From Clostridium sp. MSJ-8 (lineage in GTDB: Bacteria > Bacillota > Clostridia > Clostridiales > Clostridiaceae): DNA of 64,000 nt. The position numbers and the translations under genes were made by a program. The first letter of the stretch is position 1; each line of letters starts with the position of its first letter. The stretch is taken from the NCBI RefSeq assembly GCF_018918325.1, contig NZ_JAHLQH010000047.1, positions 1 to 64,000 on the forward strand, in the 5' to 3' direction. The notes under the pieces are model-generated. The model ran no database searches. It was not told where the DNA came from and was given only the letters and a program-made list of their open reading frames with translations. Below, in pieces: positions 1-8,817 of this stretch.

Positions 1-6
1 CCTTAT

Positions 7-40
7 ATTATACCACGCCACGCAATATCACGCAATATTA
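7..40 (-). promoter_or_regulatory. Leftward promoter with 10-bp direct repeats
   Basis: On the minus strand a TTGCGT box (30-35) lies 17 bp from a TATAAT box (7-12) preceded by TGG, an extended -10 arrangement. The 10-mer CACGCAATAT occurs twice in direct repeat (19-28 and 29-38), overlapping the -35 region, which could be an operator. It would drive a gene lying left of the window, which cannot be seen. Confidence 0.4.
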
Positions 41-64
41 AATTTTGAAAATTGACAAAAAAAT

Positions 65-99
65 AAGCCTATATCAAGGCTTGCGGGCATTTTTGTTTT
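65..99 (+). terminator. Hairpin with T-rich tail
   Basis: AAGCCT (65-70) and AGGCTT (77-82) pair around a 6-nt loop and are followed after GCGGGC by a T-rich run (90-99). It may be a terminator for something transcribed from the left edge. The stem is short, so this is a weak call. Confidence 0.3.
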
Positions 100-105
100 A
101 AGAAA

Positions 106-222
106 GTGTCAAACTTCCGTGAAGAGGAAACAAAGAAAAAATTAGATGAACAGCTAAGTGATGAGGAAATAGAATATGATTTTAAAATAATTGAAATAAT
201 AAAAGAACTATTTTCCTCTTGA
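106..222 (+). pseudogene. Short open stretch, possible remnant of a gene tail
   Basis: From a GTG at 106 to the TGA at 220-222 there are 38 open codons encoding an acidic, helical-looking tail ending EIIKELFSS. No ribosome binding site precedes the GTG, and the frame stays open upstream only to a stop at 64-66. I do not recognise it. It may be the last exon-like scrap of a deleted gene, or chance. Confidence 0.2.
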
Positions 223-247
223 TAAATGTGAATAAAAATCATAATAT
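219..247 (+). promoter_or_regulatory. Probable promoter for the PP-loop gene
   Basis: TTGATA (219-224) and TAATAT (242-247) are separated by 17 bp, a fair vegetative-sigma pattern 35 bp before the start codon at 282. The -10 box is one step from consensus, so moderate support only. Confidence 0.4.
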
Positions 248-281
248 ATAGATATTATTTATAATATGGAGGAGTTTGATT

Positions 282-1274
282 ATGACTAGAGCATTAGCAA
301 TGATGTCAGGTGGTTTAGATAGTGTTTTAGCTGCTAAGATAATAAAGGAACAGGGAATAGAAGTAATAGGATTATGTTTTAGATCTTATTTCTTTAATGA
401 AAAGAATGCAGTTAGAATGGCAGAACAGATTGGTGTAAGATTAGAAGTTGTAGATTTCTCAAAAGAACATTTTGAAATGGTTAAAAATCCAAAACATGGT
501 AGAGGAAAGAATATGAATCCATGTGTAGATTGTCATGCTATGATGATGAATTATGCAGGGCATTTATTAGAAAAATTCGATGCTGATTTTATTATTACTG
601 GAGAAGTACTTAACCAAAGACCTATGTCTCAAAATAAGAGTGCATTAAACTTAGTTAAAAAAGAATCAGGATATTCAGATAAGATATTAAGACCTTTATG
701 TGCTCTTAATTTACAACCTACAGAAATGGAACTTAATGGACTTGTAGATAGAAATAAGTTACTTAACATATCTGGTAGAAGTAGAAAAGTTCAAATGGAA
801 TTAGCTGAAAAATATAACATAAAAGATTATCCATCACCAGCAGGTGGATGTAGATTAACAGAACCTAATTATTCTGTTAGATTAAAAGAAGCATTAGATG
901 TTAATGAAAATATAGATGAAGAAGAATTACAATTATTAAGATATGGAAGACATTTTAGAACTGATAATGGTACAAGAGTAATAGTATCTAGAACAGGAGA
1001 AGAAGGAGAAGCTATTAAAGGCCTTTTAACATCGAATGATACAGTATTTTTACCAAAAAGCCATATAGGTGCAATGGGTATAGTTCATGGAGAATTTAAC
1101 AAAGATGATATTAAGTTAATATGTGAGATAGTTGCAAGATATAGCAAGGGAAAAGATTCAGATGAAGTAGTTGTTAAATATGGACAAAATGGAACTAACT
1201 TTAACAAAACTGAAGCAATTAAACCAGCAAATGATGAAGTGATAAACAAGTATTTAATTCAAGAAAAGAAATAG
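282..1274 (+). CDS. PP-loop ATPase family protein, tRNA-thiolation-like
   Basis: Predicted 330-residue cytoplasmic protein. Near the N-terminus the motif SGGLDS is the ATP-pyrophosphatase P-loop that adenylates a substrate, as in ThiI, MnmA and related RNA-thiolating enzymes. A CVDCHAMMM segment (around residue 84) and SPAGGCRL (around 187) supply cysteines that could carry persulfide or bind metal. The family is often annotated as tRNA 4-thiouridine or 2-thiouridine synthase, but this protein lacks a recognisable THUMP domain, so the exact substrate is unknown. ATG at 282 is chosen over a TTG at 276 because GGAGG (268-272) is 9 nt away. It is followed after 11 nt by the DUF1934 gene, probably in one operon. 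Confidence 0.75.
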   Translation: MTRALAMMSGGLDSVLAAKIIKEQGIEVIGLCFRSYFFNEKNAVRMAEQIGVRLEVVDFSKEHFEMVKNPKHGRGKNMNPCVDCHAMMMNYAGHLLEKFDADFIITGEVLNQRPMSQNKSALNLVKKESGYSDKILRPLCALNLQPTEMELNGLVDRNKLLNISGRSRKVQMELAEKYNIKDYPSPAGGCRLTEPNYSVRLKEALDVNENIDEEELQLLRYGRHFRTDNGTRVIVSRTGEEGEAIKGLLTSNDTVFLPKSHIGAMGIVHGEFNKDDIKLICEIVARYSKGKDSDEVVVKYGQNGTNFNKTEAIKPANDEVINKYLIQEKK

Positions 1275-1285
1275 GGGATTAATTT

Positions 1286-1702
1286 ATGAAAAAAGAGGCA
1301 GTTATTACTATTGTAAGTAATGCAAGTATATCAGACGGAGATAAGATTGAAGTAATTTCACCAGGTGAATTTGAAATAAAAAAAGATCTTTATAGAATTA
1401 AGTATGAGGAAACAGAATTATCTGGTATGGAAGGAACAACTACTATACTAACAATAAAAAATGATGAAGTGGTACTAGAAAGAATAGGAACTACAGAAAC
1501 AAAAATGATTTTTACAGAAAAAGATCCAACTGTATCACTATATAATACCCCATATGGTATGTTAGAATTAACAATTGTAACAGAGAAGGTAGATATAAAT
1601 GTAGATGAAAATGGTGGTAAACTAATTATATGCTATGATATGGCTGTTGCAGGACAAAAAGCATTACCTACTGAATTAGTAATGGATATTAAAGTGAAAT
1701 AA
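1286..1702 (+). CDS. DUF1934 domain-containing protein (YwiB-like)
   Basis: 138-residue soluble protein, predicted all-beta, resembling the DUF1934/YwiB family of Firmicutes, which have a calycin-like barrel and no established function. Family identity rests on size and the central pattern EGTTTILTI ... TPYGMLELTI and a C-terminal strand rich in V/I. No catalytic motif is visible. It sits 11 nt behind the PP-loop gene with its own GGGGATT ribosome site and is closed by a hairpin terminator. The family assignment is from memory of the pattern, not a search. Confidence 0.65.
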   Translation: MKKEAVITIVSNASISDGDKIEVISPGEFEIKKDLYRIKYEETELSGMEGTTTILTIKNDEVVLERIGTTETKMIFTEKDPTVSLYNTPYGMLELTIVTEKVDINVDENGGKLIICYDMAVAGQKALPTELVMDIKVK

Positions 1703-1749
1703 TAAAAATTATATTTGTACTTTAGGAGTATAGAGAATATAGAAATTTA

Positions 1750-1797
1750 TAATAAGCTTCAATATGAGAATTTAAGATTCATATGAAGCTTATTATT
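1750..1797 (+). terminator. Hairpin after DUF1934 gene
   Basis: AATAAGCTTC and GAAGCTTATT form the base of a long stem extended by ATATGA/TCATAT; the descending arm ends in TTATTATT rather than a clean T run. Position just after the operon end supports termination. Confidence 0.6.
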
Positions 1798-1861
1798 ATG
1801 AAAAAGATTTCGAGCATTTGTTAAATTATTAATTATAGTTATAGATGAATAGAAATAACAG

Positions 1862-1890
1862 TTGTTTTAGTTATGAAAAATATATATAAT
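1862..1890 (+). promoter_or_regulatory. Probable rho promoter
   Basis: TTGTTT (1862-1867), 17-bp spacer, TATAAT (1885-1890). About 90 nt separate it from the rho start, room for a leader in which rho autoregulation could act, though no specific structure was identified there. Confidence 0.5.
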
Positions 1891-1981
1891 AAATATATTC
1901 AATTCTAAAAATCAATTCTACAATCTATGTTTTCCCATAACAGGTTGCAAAATTATTATAAAAATTTGGAGGTGCCTTTTG

Positions 1982-3367
1982 GTGACAAGAGAAGAATATA
2001 GTAATATGACTTTAGCTAAATTAAAAGAAATAGCTACAGGATTAGGAATAAAGAATTTGTATAAATACAAAAAAAGTGAATTAATAGATGAAATAATGGC
2101 AAATAGTCAAAAGAGTTTTAATAAGGATGGAGTATTATTACAAGAAAAGATAGCACCTAAAGAGAATTCTAGAAGAAATAGAAATCATGACATAAAGACA
2201 GAAGAAAAAAAAGCTCAATTGAAGGAAATGATAGATGAAACAGATACTTCAGTAAAAGGAATATTAGAGATATTAGAAAATAATAGTTTTGGATTCTTGA
2301 GATGTAAGAATTATCTTACAAGTAGTGAGGATGTATATGTTTCGCCTTCACAGATAAGAAGATTTAATCTTAAAACTGGAGATGAGATAGTAGGAAAAGT
2401 AAGAGAAGCTAAGGAAGGAGAAAAATTTAAAGCACTTATATATGTTAGTCAAGTAAATGGAGAATCTCCAGAAAAAGCAAAAGGACGAAAAGCTTTTGAA
2501 AGTCTCATCCCAATATACCCAGAAGAAAGAATAAGATTGGAAACAGATAGAAGCAATGACTTATCATCAAGACTTATGGATATAATATGTCCTATAGGAA
2601 AAGGTCAAAGAGGAATAATTGTTGCACCTCCTAAAGCGGGGAAAACAACTTTGCTTAAAAAAATTGCTCAAAGTATATCTAAGAATCATCCTGAAATGGT
2701 CCTTATTGTATTGTTGATAGATGAACGTCCAGAAGAAGTAACAGATATGCAGAGAAGTATTGAAGGAGAAGTTATATATTCTACATTTGATGAAGAACCT
2801 CAAAATCATGCAAAGGTATCTGAAATTGTTTTAGAAAGAGCAAAAAGAATAGTAGAACAAGGCAAGGATGTTGTAATATTATTAGATAGTTTAACAAGAT
2901 TATCAAGAGCATATAATTTAACAGTTACTCCATCAGGTAGAACATTATCAGGTGGACTTGATCCAAGTGCACTTATTATGCCTAAAAAATTCTTTGGAGC
3001 AGCTAGAAATATTGAAAATGGTGGTAGTTTAACTATACTTGCTACTGCACTTGTAGATACAGGTTCTAGAATGGATGATATGATATTTGAAGAATTTAAG
3101 GGTACAGGAAATATGGAAGTTCATTTAGATAGAAAACTTCAAGAAAGACGAATATTCCCTGCTATAGATATATATAAATCAGGTACAAGAAAAGAAGATT
3201 TACTATTAGAACCTGATGAGAGAGAAGTTGCGTATATGATAAGAAAGAATATGTATAAGGATGGTAACATAGAGGCTATAACTGAAAATTTAATTAATAC
3301 ATTATCAAAAACAAAATCTAATAAAGAATTTATAGGTGTATTCCAAAAGAAACAAACTAATAGATAA
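1982..3367 (+). CDS. rho: Transcription termination factor Rho
   Basis: RNA-dependent ATPase hexamer that terminates transcription. The 461-residue protein has the Rho N-terminal helical domain (residues ~5-40, [14 protein letters not shown]), a linker, the cold-shock-like RNA-binding domain (~95-160, NNSFGFLR and [12 protein letters not shown]) and the RecA-like motor. Walker A is PPKAGKTT near residue 216; the P-, Q- and R-loop regions [20 protein letters not shown] and [12 protein letters not shown] follow. GTG at 1982 is preferred to TTG at 1979 because GGAGGTG (1968-1974) gives better spacing. The linker between N-terminal and RNA-binding domains is short, as in clostridia. It is transcribed alone and followed by a member of the hairpin repeat family. 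Confidence 0.95.
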   Translation: MTREEYSNMTLAKLKEIATGLGIKNLYKYKKSELIDEIMANSQKSFNKDGVLLQEKIAPKENSRRNRNHDIKTEEKKAQLKEMIDETDTSVKGILEILENNSFGFLRCKNYLTSSEDVYVSPSQIRRFNLKTGDEIVGKVREAKEGEKFKALIYVSQVNGESPEKAKGRKAFESLIPIYPEERIRLETDRSNDLSSRLMDIICPIGKGQRGIIVAPPKAGKTTLLKKIAQSISKNHPEMVLIVLLIDERPEEVTDMQRSIEGEVIYSTFDEEPQNHAKVSEIVLERAKRIVEQGKDVVILLDSLTRLSRAYNLTVTPSGRTLSGGLDPSALIMPKKFFGAARNIENGGSLTILATALVDTGSRMDDMIFEEFKGTGNMEVHLDRKLQERRIFPAIDIYKSGTRKEDLLLEPDEREVAYMIRKNMYKDGNIEAITENLINTLSKTKSNKEFIGVFQKKQTNR

Positions 3368-3370
3368 GTA

Positions 3371-3453
3371 TAAAAAAATTAAGGTAGCTAAATGTTGTAA
3401 ACTTACTAAAGTTTAAACAGTACAACATTTTAAACGCTAACTTAATTTTTTTT
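3371..3453 (+). repeat. Nested hairpin repeat, copy 1 (behind rho)
   Basis: Outer arms AAAAAAATTAAGGTAGC and GCTAACTTAATTTTTTT enclose an inner stem AATGTTGTA/TACAACATT and a small apical AACT/AGTT stem; the 3' loop side reads AAACAG. The outer stem has one G/A mismatch in this copy. The T-tract end could terminate rho transcription. The same architecture recurs at 21834, 39354, 48266 and 54034. Confidence 0.85.
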
Positions 3454-3465
3454 ATATTAAATTGA

Positions 3466-3501
3466 ATAAAAAATGAGAAAGGTTAAAAACCTTTCTCATA
3501 A
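3466..3501 (-). terminator. rpmE terminator
   Basis: On the minus strand GAGAAAGG and CCTTTCTC pair around TTTTTAA and are followed by a T-rich run (complement of 3465-3473). It lies just past the rpmE stop codon and may also stop transcription arriving from rho. Confidence 0.75.
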
Positions 3502-3506
3502 GTTGA

Positions 3507-3716
3507 CTACTTTTGGTTAAGATTGAATCTCTTATTGAACTTATCAACTCTTCCGCCGATATCAACGATTTTTTGCTTACCAGTGAAGAATGGGTGGCAT
3601 TTAGAGCATATTTCTACTTTAAGTTCATCTTTAACTGAACCAGTTGTAAAAGTATTTCCACATGCACACTTAACTACAGCTTCGTGGTTGTATTCTGGAT
3701 GTATGCCTTGTCTCAT
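3507..3716 (-). CDS. rpmE: 50S ribosomal protein L31, zinc-binding type
   Basis: 69-residue ribosomal protein of the large subunit, forming part of the bridge to the 30S head. Four cysteines in the patterns CACG and CSKC mark the zinc-binding (C+) form; in other Firmicutes this form is replaced by a zinc-free paralogue during zinc starvation. The sequence MRQGIHPEY and [10 protein letters not shown] are typical of L31. A ribosome site AAAGAGGTGA precedes the ATG. The gene lies opposite to rho and its other neighbours, whereas rho-rpmE are usually co-directional, suggesting a local inversion. Confidence 0.95.
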   Translation of the reverse strand: MRQGIHPEYNHEAVVKCACGNTFTTGSVKDELKVEICSKCHPFFTGKQKIVDIGGRVDKFNKRFNLNQK

Positions 3717-3767
3717 TTATTTCACCTCTTTCGATTTTTGCAAATTGTTGACTTAAACAACTCGTTT

Positions 3768-3796
3768 AGTATATCACATTATGATATTAAAGTCAA
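3768..3796 (-). promoter_or_regulatory. rpmE promoter
   Basis: On the minus strand TTGACT (complement of 3791-3796) and TATACT (complement of 3768-3773) are spaced by exactly 17 bp, close to the vegetative consensus, about 50 nt ahead of rpmE. Confidence 0.75.
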
Positions 3797-3879
3797 TAAA
3801 ATGGCAATATAAAAAGTACTTTTTGATTATTAGTTATAATGCTATAATCGTAGTATAAAATAAGGAGAAAATAGAGTGA

Positions 3880-4149
3880 ATGAGTAAGTTATATTTTTAG
3901 GTATGGAGCTATGAATTCAGGGAAGACAACACATCTTATAGAAGTTGCTTATAATTATGAAGAACGAGGGATGCATGTATTGATTTTAAAACCTAACGTA
4001 GACAAAAAAGGTGGAGAATATATAATTTTTAGATTGGGTGTTGAAAGAAAAGCTGATATTATAGTGGATTCTAGTTTTAATATTTATCAAAATATAAAAA
4101 AGTATCAAAAAATAACAAAATAAGTTGTATACTTGTAGATGAAGTATAA
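3880..4149 (+). pseudogene. tdk: Thymidine kinase, frameshifted and truncated
   Basis: The ATG at 3880 begins MSKLYF and hits a stop; the kinase continues one frame over as RYGAMNSGKTTHLIEVA (P-loop GAMNSGKTT), HNYEERG-like and LKPNVDKKGG. One extra T in the run 3894-3898 accounts for the shift. A second shift near 4120 is needed to read SCILVDEV, equivalent to the VDEAQF region of Tdk, after which the frame stops at 4147-4149. The C-terminal half, including the zinc-binding lasso domain, is missing. Thymidine salvage by this gene is therefore lost. A ribosome site (AAGGAG) is still present. The position between rpmE and the DUF1385 gene is the usual clostridial place for tdk. Confidence 0.85.
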
Positions 4150-4195
4150 GGTTATTTAAATCATAAATATAAAAAATAAGGAAAGTAGGGAAAGT

Positions 4196-5950
4196 ATGTC
4201 AAGAGGAGATGTAGGCGGTCAGGCTGTTATTGAAGGAGTTATGATGAGAGGCTCTGAAGGTGTTGCAACAGCGGTAAGAAAAGATGATGGAGAAATAGTT
4301 GTAAGATTTGAAGACACTGAACCATTTAGCAAAAGATATCCAAAGCTTAATATTCCTTTATTAAGAGGAGTATTTGCTTTTATTGATTCAATGAAGATAG
4401 GTATAAATGCTCTTAATTATTCAGCATCACTATTTGAAGATGAAGAAGAAGAACCAACCAAGCTAGAAAAGTGGTTAAATGAAAAGTTTAATGGAAAGAC
4501 TAATGATATTTTAATTACTATAACAATGCTAATATCATTTGCATTATCAATAGGTATATTTGTAGGTATTCCAACTATAATTGCAAATTTATTTAAACAT
4601 ATAACTGAATCGACAATAATACTTAATTTAATAGAAGCAATTCTTAGAATACTTATACTTATATTATATATGTGGCTTATAGCTTTTATGAAGGATATAT
4701 ATAGGGTCTTTCAATATCATGGAGCTGAACATAAAACTATATTTTGCTATGAGAACGAAGAAGAATTAACAGTTGAGAATGTAAGAAAACAATCTAGATT
4801 ACATCCTAGATGTGGAACAAATTTTTTGTTTTTAATAATGTTTATAAGTATTATTGTTATGGCATTTACAGGATGGGGAGCATTTTGGCAGAGGTTATTA
4901 TTAAGAGTAGTATTAATTCCAGTTATATCAGGAATTAGTTATGAAATAATTAAATGGCTTGGAAGAAGTGATAATAAGCTAGCAAAGATAATTGCAGCTC
5001 CAGGATTGAAGTTACAATATTTAACTACAAGAGAACCAGATGACAGTCAGATAGAAGTAGCTATAGAATCACTTATGGCAGCAGAAGGAATAGAAAAAAA
5101 GATGACTATACAAGAACTTATTAATTTAGGTGTTGAAACATTAGATGGTATAGATACTGCTAGATTAGATAGTCAATTGCTATTGTGTAAGGTAATAAAT
5201 AAAGATAAATTATATCTATTAACTAACAAAGATGAAAAAATAGATACAGAGTACAAACATGAATATCAAGAATTGCTAGAAAAGAGAAAAAATAAAATGC
5301 CTATAAAATATATATTAGGTGAATGTGATTTTATGGGACTTGATTTTAATGTTAAGGAAGGTGTACTTATTCCTAGAAGTGATACAGAAGTTTTAGTAGA
5401 AGAAGTTCTTAAGCTTATACCAGATGAATCAGACATGAAGGTGTGTGATTTATGTACTGGAACTGGTGCAATAGGTATATCATTAGCACATTACAGGCAT
5501 AATATAACAGTAGATCTTATAGATTATTATGACATTCCAGAAGAAGTAGCCAAGTCTAATATTGCGAAGAATAATCTTCAAGATAGAGTAGAATTTATTA
5601 AGAGTGACTTGTTAGAAGAAGTGATAAACTTAAACAAGAAATATAATATATTGGTATCTAATCCACCTTATATTAAGAGTGAAGAAATAGATACACTTAT
5701 GGAAGATGTTAAGGATTATGAACCTAAGGTAGCATTAGATGGTGGTGAAGATGGATTAGATTTTTATAAGAAGATAATTAATCAGAGTAAGAATATATTA
5801 ATTGAATCAGGATATCTAGCATTTGAGATAGGCTATGATCAAGGTGAAGGAGTAAGTGAACTTATGAAATCTAATGGATATACTGAGGTAAAGGTATATA
5901 AGGATTTAGCGTCATTAGATAGAGTTGTTATAGGAAAGCTCATTCCTTGA
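4196..5950 (+). CDS. prmC: DUF1385 (YqhQ-like) / PrmC fusion: release factor glutamine methyltransferase
   Basis: 584 residues in two parts. Residues 1-~298 match the DUF1385/YqhQ family: conserved GGQAVIEGVMMRG at the N-terminus, hydrophobic segments around 110-165 and 205-255, and HGAEHKTI plus HPRCGTNFL motifs. Residues ~303-584 form PrmC (HemK), the S-adenosylmethionine-dependent enzyme that methylates the glutamine of the GGQ motif in release factors. The SAM site is DLCTGTGAIG and the catalytic motif NPPY is at 489-492. The fusion puts a cytosolic methylase on a membrane protein. prfA, its substrate, follows 61 nt downstream. Such fusions are known in clostridia; the purpose of the membrane part is unknown. 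Confidence 0.88.
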   Translation: MSRGDVGGQAVIEGVMMRGSEGVATAVRKDDGEIVVRFEDTEPFSKRYPKLNIPLLRGVFAFIDSMKIGINALNYSASLFEDEEEEPTKLEKWLNEKFNGKTNDILITITMLISFALSIGIFVGIPTIIANLFKHITESTIILNLIEAILRILILILYMWLIAFMKDIYRVFQYHGAEHKTIFCYENEEELTVENVRKQSRLHPRCGTNFLFLIMFISIIVMAFTGWGAFWQRLLLRVVLIPVISGISYEIIKWLGRSDNKLAKIIAAPGLKLQYLTTREPDDSQIEVAIESLMAAEGIEKKMTIQELINLGVETLDGIDTARLDSQLLLCKVINKDKLYLLTNKDEKIDTEYKHEYQELLEKRKNKMPIKYILGECDFMGLDFNVKEGVLIPRSDTEVLVEEVLKLIPDESDMKVCDLCTGTGAIGISLAHYRHNITVDLIDYYDIPEEVAKSNIAKNNLQDRVEFIKSDLLEEVINLNKKYNILVSNPPYIKSEEIDTLMEDVKDYEPKVALDGGEDGLDFYKKIINQSKNILIESGYLAFEIGYDQGEGVSELMKSNGYTEVKVYKDLASLDRVVIGKLIP

Positions 5951-6011
5951 TAAAAGTTAACAGATTATGCTATAATATTTAAATATGAAAATATAGGAGT
6001 GATAAATAGAC

Positions 6012-7094
6012 ATGTTGTTAGAAAAGTTAGCTTTTACTGAAAATAAATATGACGAACTTTCTGTAAAGATTAGTGATCCAGCTGTTATGGCGAATCAAAA
6101 TGAATGGAGAAAGTTATGTAAGGAACATGCTGATTTAGAAGTTATAGTTAATGCATATAAAGAATACAAAAAAGTTATACAAGATTTAGAAGATAATAAA
6201 GAAATGTTACAAGAAGAATCTGATAGAGATATGAGAGAAATGTTACAGGAAGATATATCTTCTTTAACTAAGAGACAAGAAGAACTAGAAAAGCATATTC
6301 AGATTTTATTGTTACCAAAAGATCCTAATGATGATAAGAATGTATTTGTTGAAATAAGAGGTGGTGCTGGTGGAGAAGAAGCAGCATTATTTGCTTACAA
6401 CTTATTTAGAATGTATACAAGATATGCAGAAAAAAATAGATGGTCTGTAGAAATAATGAGTTTAAATGAAACTGATATTGGAGGTTTCAAAGAAGTTGTA
6501 TTTATGATAAAAGGTCATGGAGCATATTCTAAGTTAAAATATGAAAGTGGAGTACATAGAGTACAGAGAGTTCCGGATACAGAATCAAGTGGTAGAATTC
6601 ATACTTCTACAGCAACTGTAGCTGTTTTACCAGAAGTAGATGATGTTGAAATAGAGATAAATGAAAAAGACTTAAAGATAGATGTATTTAGAGCATCAGG
6701 AAACGGTGGTCAATGTGTAAATACTACAGATTCAGCAGTTAGAATGACTCACCTTCCAACAGGAATAGTTGTTTCATGTCAAGATGAAAAATCACAACTT
6801 AAGAATAAAGAAAAAGCATTAAAGGTATTAAGAGCAAGATTATATGAAAAGGCTGAAGCTGAAAGAAATGCAGGAATAGCAGAAGATAGAAGAAGCCAAG
6901 TAGGTACTGGTGACAGAAGTGAAAGAATAAGAACTTATAATTATCCACAAGGAAGAGTAACAGATCATAGAATTGGACTTACTCTATATAAGTTGGAATC
7001 ATTCTTAGATGGAGATATTGATGAAGTTATAAATGCATTGATAACAGCAGAACAAGCAGAAAAGATGAAACAAATGGGAAATTTAGAAGTATAA
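6012..7094 (+). CDS. prfA: Peptide chain release factor 1
   Basis: Reads UAA and UAG stop codons and triggers peptide release. 360 residues, the normal RF1 length. The GGQ motif lies in the segment [18 protein letters not shown]; the flanking [20 protein letters not shown] belongs to the peptidyl-release domain. The coiled N-terminal domain spans roughly residues 1-100. GGAGTGATAA supplies the ribosome site. Pairing with PrmC, which methylates the GGQ glutamine, makes functional sense. A 12-bp stem follows the stop codon. Confidence 0.96.
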   Translation: MLLEKLAFTENKYDELSVKISDPAVMANQNEWRKLCKEHADLEVIVNAYKEYKKVIQDLEDNKEMLQEESDRDMREMLQEDISSLTKRQEELEKHIQILLLPKDPNDDKNVFVEIRGGAGGEEAALFAYNLFRMYTRYAEKNRWSVEIMSLNETDIGGFKEVVFMIKGHGAYSKLKYESGVHRVQRVPDTESSGRIHTSTATVAVLPEVDDVEIEINEKDLKIDVFRASGNGGQCVNTTDSAVRMTHLPTGIVVSCQDEKSQLKNKEKALKVLRARLYEKAEAERNAGIAEDRRSQVGTGDRSERIRTYNYPQGRVTDHRIGLTLYKLESFLDGDIDEVINALITAEQAEKMKQMGNLEV

Positions 7095-7103
7095 TCTCTA
7101 ATA

Positions 7104-7133
7104 AAGTCCTGCATTGATTATAATGTAGGGCTT
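7104..7133 (+). terminator. Hairpin between prfA and the membrane protein
   Basis: AAGTCCTGCATT and AATGTAGGGCTT pair over 12 positions with two G-U wobbles. Only TATA follows, not a T run, so it may be a weak terminator or an RNA-processing hairpin. Confidence 0.4.
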
Positions 7134-7154
7134 TATACAATGTATGGGGGTATT

Positions 7155-7742
7155 ATGAATATTTTTAAAGCACTAAAAAAAGAAGGAAAATTCTTAAAAA
7201 GATTCTATATCAGTATGGGAACACTTTTTGTTCTTTTACCTTTATCTGTGTATATGACTAATATGTATACTGCATTTTATGTGATCTTTTTGTTTATAAT
7301 AGAATTAATGATTGTTCTTGCAGTAATTAGTAAAAGAAATGCAACTAAAATACGATATTCCTGTAATAATAATAGATTGAAAATAACAAGTGGGTTATTT
7401 TCAAAGGAAAATTTGATTTTTTGTGATAAAGTAGTGTTAGTACATACAGAAAAGATGGAAGATGATATAGAAATATATATATTTACAACTGTAAATTTTA
7501 AAAACAAAAGATTAAAGTTAGTAGGTAAAAGTTTACTTAAGAGAATTCCAAGTGTGGAGGAAGATTATCTGAAGGTTAGGAGAGATAATCCAGGTAGGAT
7601 TATATATTTTCAACAAGTGAAGAGGGGTGGACTTAAGAAATACATGTTATTAGATACAATATACAAAAATTGTGTTAAGGCTGTCTATACTGATCAGTGT
7701 ATTGAAAATATAAAGATAGCAAGAGGTCAGACTTTAGTTTAA
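7155..7742 (+). CDS. Small membrane protein of unknown function
   Basis: About 195 residues. After a basic N-terminus (KALKKEGKFLKRF) two hydrophobic segments follow, roughly residues 22-40 and 45-65, then a basic, mostly beta-looking cytosolic or external part rich in K/R. Nothing in it is recognisable as an enzyme. ATG at 7155 follows a GGGGG run; an ATG at 7140 would lie ahead of that run and is less likely. It sits between prfA and the Sua5-family gene, which suggests co-transcription with them. The PH-like pattern of the soluble part (ITSGLFSKENLIF) faintly recalls bacterial PH domains; that is a guess. Confidence 0.6.
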   Translation: MNIFKALKKEGKFLKRFYISMGTLFVLLPLSVYMTNMYTAFYVIFLFIIELMIVLAVISKRNATKIRYSCNNNRLKITSGLFSKENLIFCDKVVLVHTEKMEDDIEIYIFTTVNFKNKRLKLVGKSLLKRIPSVEEDYLKVRRDNPGRIIYFQQVKRGGLKKYMLLDTIYKNCVKAVYTDQCIENIKIARGQTLV

Positions 7743-7760
7743 AAGGATGTGACATTTACA

Positions 7761-8804
7761 TTGAATACAAAGGTTAGAATTATAAAGAATCTACAAGAAG
7801 ATAATAAATATATTAATGAGGCTGCTAATATTATTAAAAAAGGCGGTATAGTAGCATTTCCAACAGAAACAGTATATGGATTAGGTGCTAATGCATTAAA
7901 TGAAGAAGCAGTAAAAAAAATTTTTGAAGCAAAAGGGAGACCACAAGACAATCCGCTTATAGTGCATGTGGCAGATAAAGACATTAGTAACATAGTAATG
8001 GAAGTAACACCATTAGCACAAAAAGTAATAGATAGATTTTGGCCAGGACCAATAACAATAATACTAAATAAAAAAGATATAATTCCTAATGTAACAAGTG
8101 CTGGACTAAAGAGTATAGGAATAAGGATGCCAAGTGATAAAATTGCTAGAGAATTAATAAAAATGTCAGCTGTACCTATTGCAGCTCCATCAGCTAATAT
8201 AAGTGGTAGACCTAGCCCAACAGATGTTGAAAGGTGCGTGGAAGATTTAGATGGAAGAGTTGATTATATATTAGGAGGACCTAAGAGTATTGTTGGAGTT
8301 GAATCAACTATATTAGACTGTACAGTAGAGCCTGCTGTTATTCTAAGGCCAGGTGGAATAACTTTAGAGATGCTTAAGGAAATTGATCCAAGAATTGAAA
8401 TTGATAAAGCAATATTACAGAAACCAAGTAAAGATTTAAAACCAAAAGCACCAGGAATGAAGTATAGACATTATGCACCAAAGGCACCAGTAAAAATAAT
8501 AAATGGTGATAATAAAAAAACTATTGAAAAAATTAATGAAATGATACACAATTATATATGCCAAGGAAAAAAGGTAGGTATTCTTGCTAGTAGCAGTAAT
8601 TTTTCTTTGTATAAAGAAGGGGAAGTAATTGATATAGGAAGTTCATTAGAAGAGATTGCACAGAATTTATTTGAATCGCTTAGAACTTTAGATGATAGAG
8701 GTGTAGATATAATATTATCAGAAGCGTTTGAAGAAGTGGGTGTGGGAATAGCTGTAATGAACAGACTGAAGAAGGCTGCTGGATATAATATAATAAATGT
8801 ATAG
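7761..8804 (+). CDS. Threonylcarbamoyl-AMP synthase (Sua5/YwlC type)
   Basis: Makes threonylcarbamoyl-AMP from threonine, bicarbonate and ATP for the t6A37 modification of tRNAs. About 347 residues, so it is the long Sua5 form: the YrdC domain comes first (GGIVAFPTETVYGLGANA, AKGRPQDNPL, PIAAPSANISGRPSPT) and a C-terminal Sua5 domain follows after KAPGMKYRHYAP. I place the start at TTG 7761 because AAGGATGTGA (7743-7752) is a near-perfect ribosome site 8 nt before it; a GTG at 7749 would lie inside that site. It overlaps nothing and is followed by rpiB at short spacing. Confidence 0.88.
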   Translation: MNTKVRIIKNLQEDNKYINEAANIIKKGGIVAFPTETVYGLGANALNEEAVKKIFEAKGRPQDNPLIVHVADKDISNIVMEVTPLAQKVIDRFWPGPITIILNKKDIIPNVTSAGLKSIGIRMPSDKIARELIKMSAVPIAAPSANISGRPSPTDVERCVEDLDGRVDYILGGPKSIVGVESTILDCTVEPAVILRPGGITLEMLKEIDPRIEIDKAILQKPSKDLKPKAPGMKYRHYAPKAPVKIINGDNKKTIEKINEMIHNYICQGKKVGILASSSNFSLYKEGEVIDIGSSLEEIAQNLFESLRTLDDRGVDIILSEAFEEVGVGIAVMNRLKKAAGYNIINV

Positions 8805-8817
8805 GAGGAAATTAATT

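Noticed and set aside
3523-3756. 77-codon frame opposite rpmE
   Set aside because: Antisense shadow of a certain ribosomal protein gene.
6012-7094. Changed GGQ context (GNGGQCVN) in release factor 1 as an anomaly
   Set aside because: The GGQ itself is intact and Cys after Gln occurs in other clostridial RF1 proteins as far as I recall.
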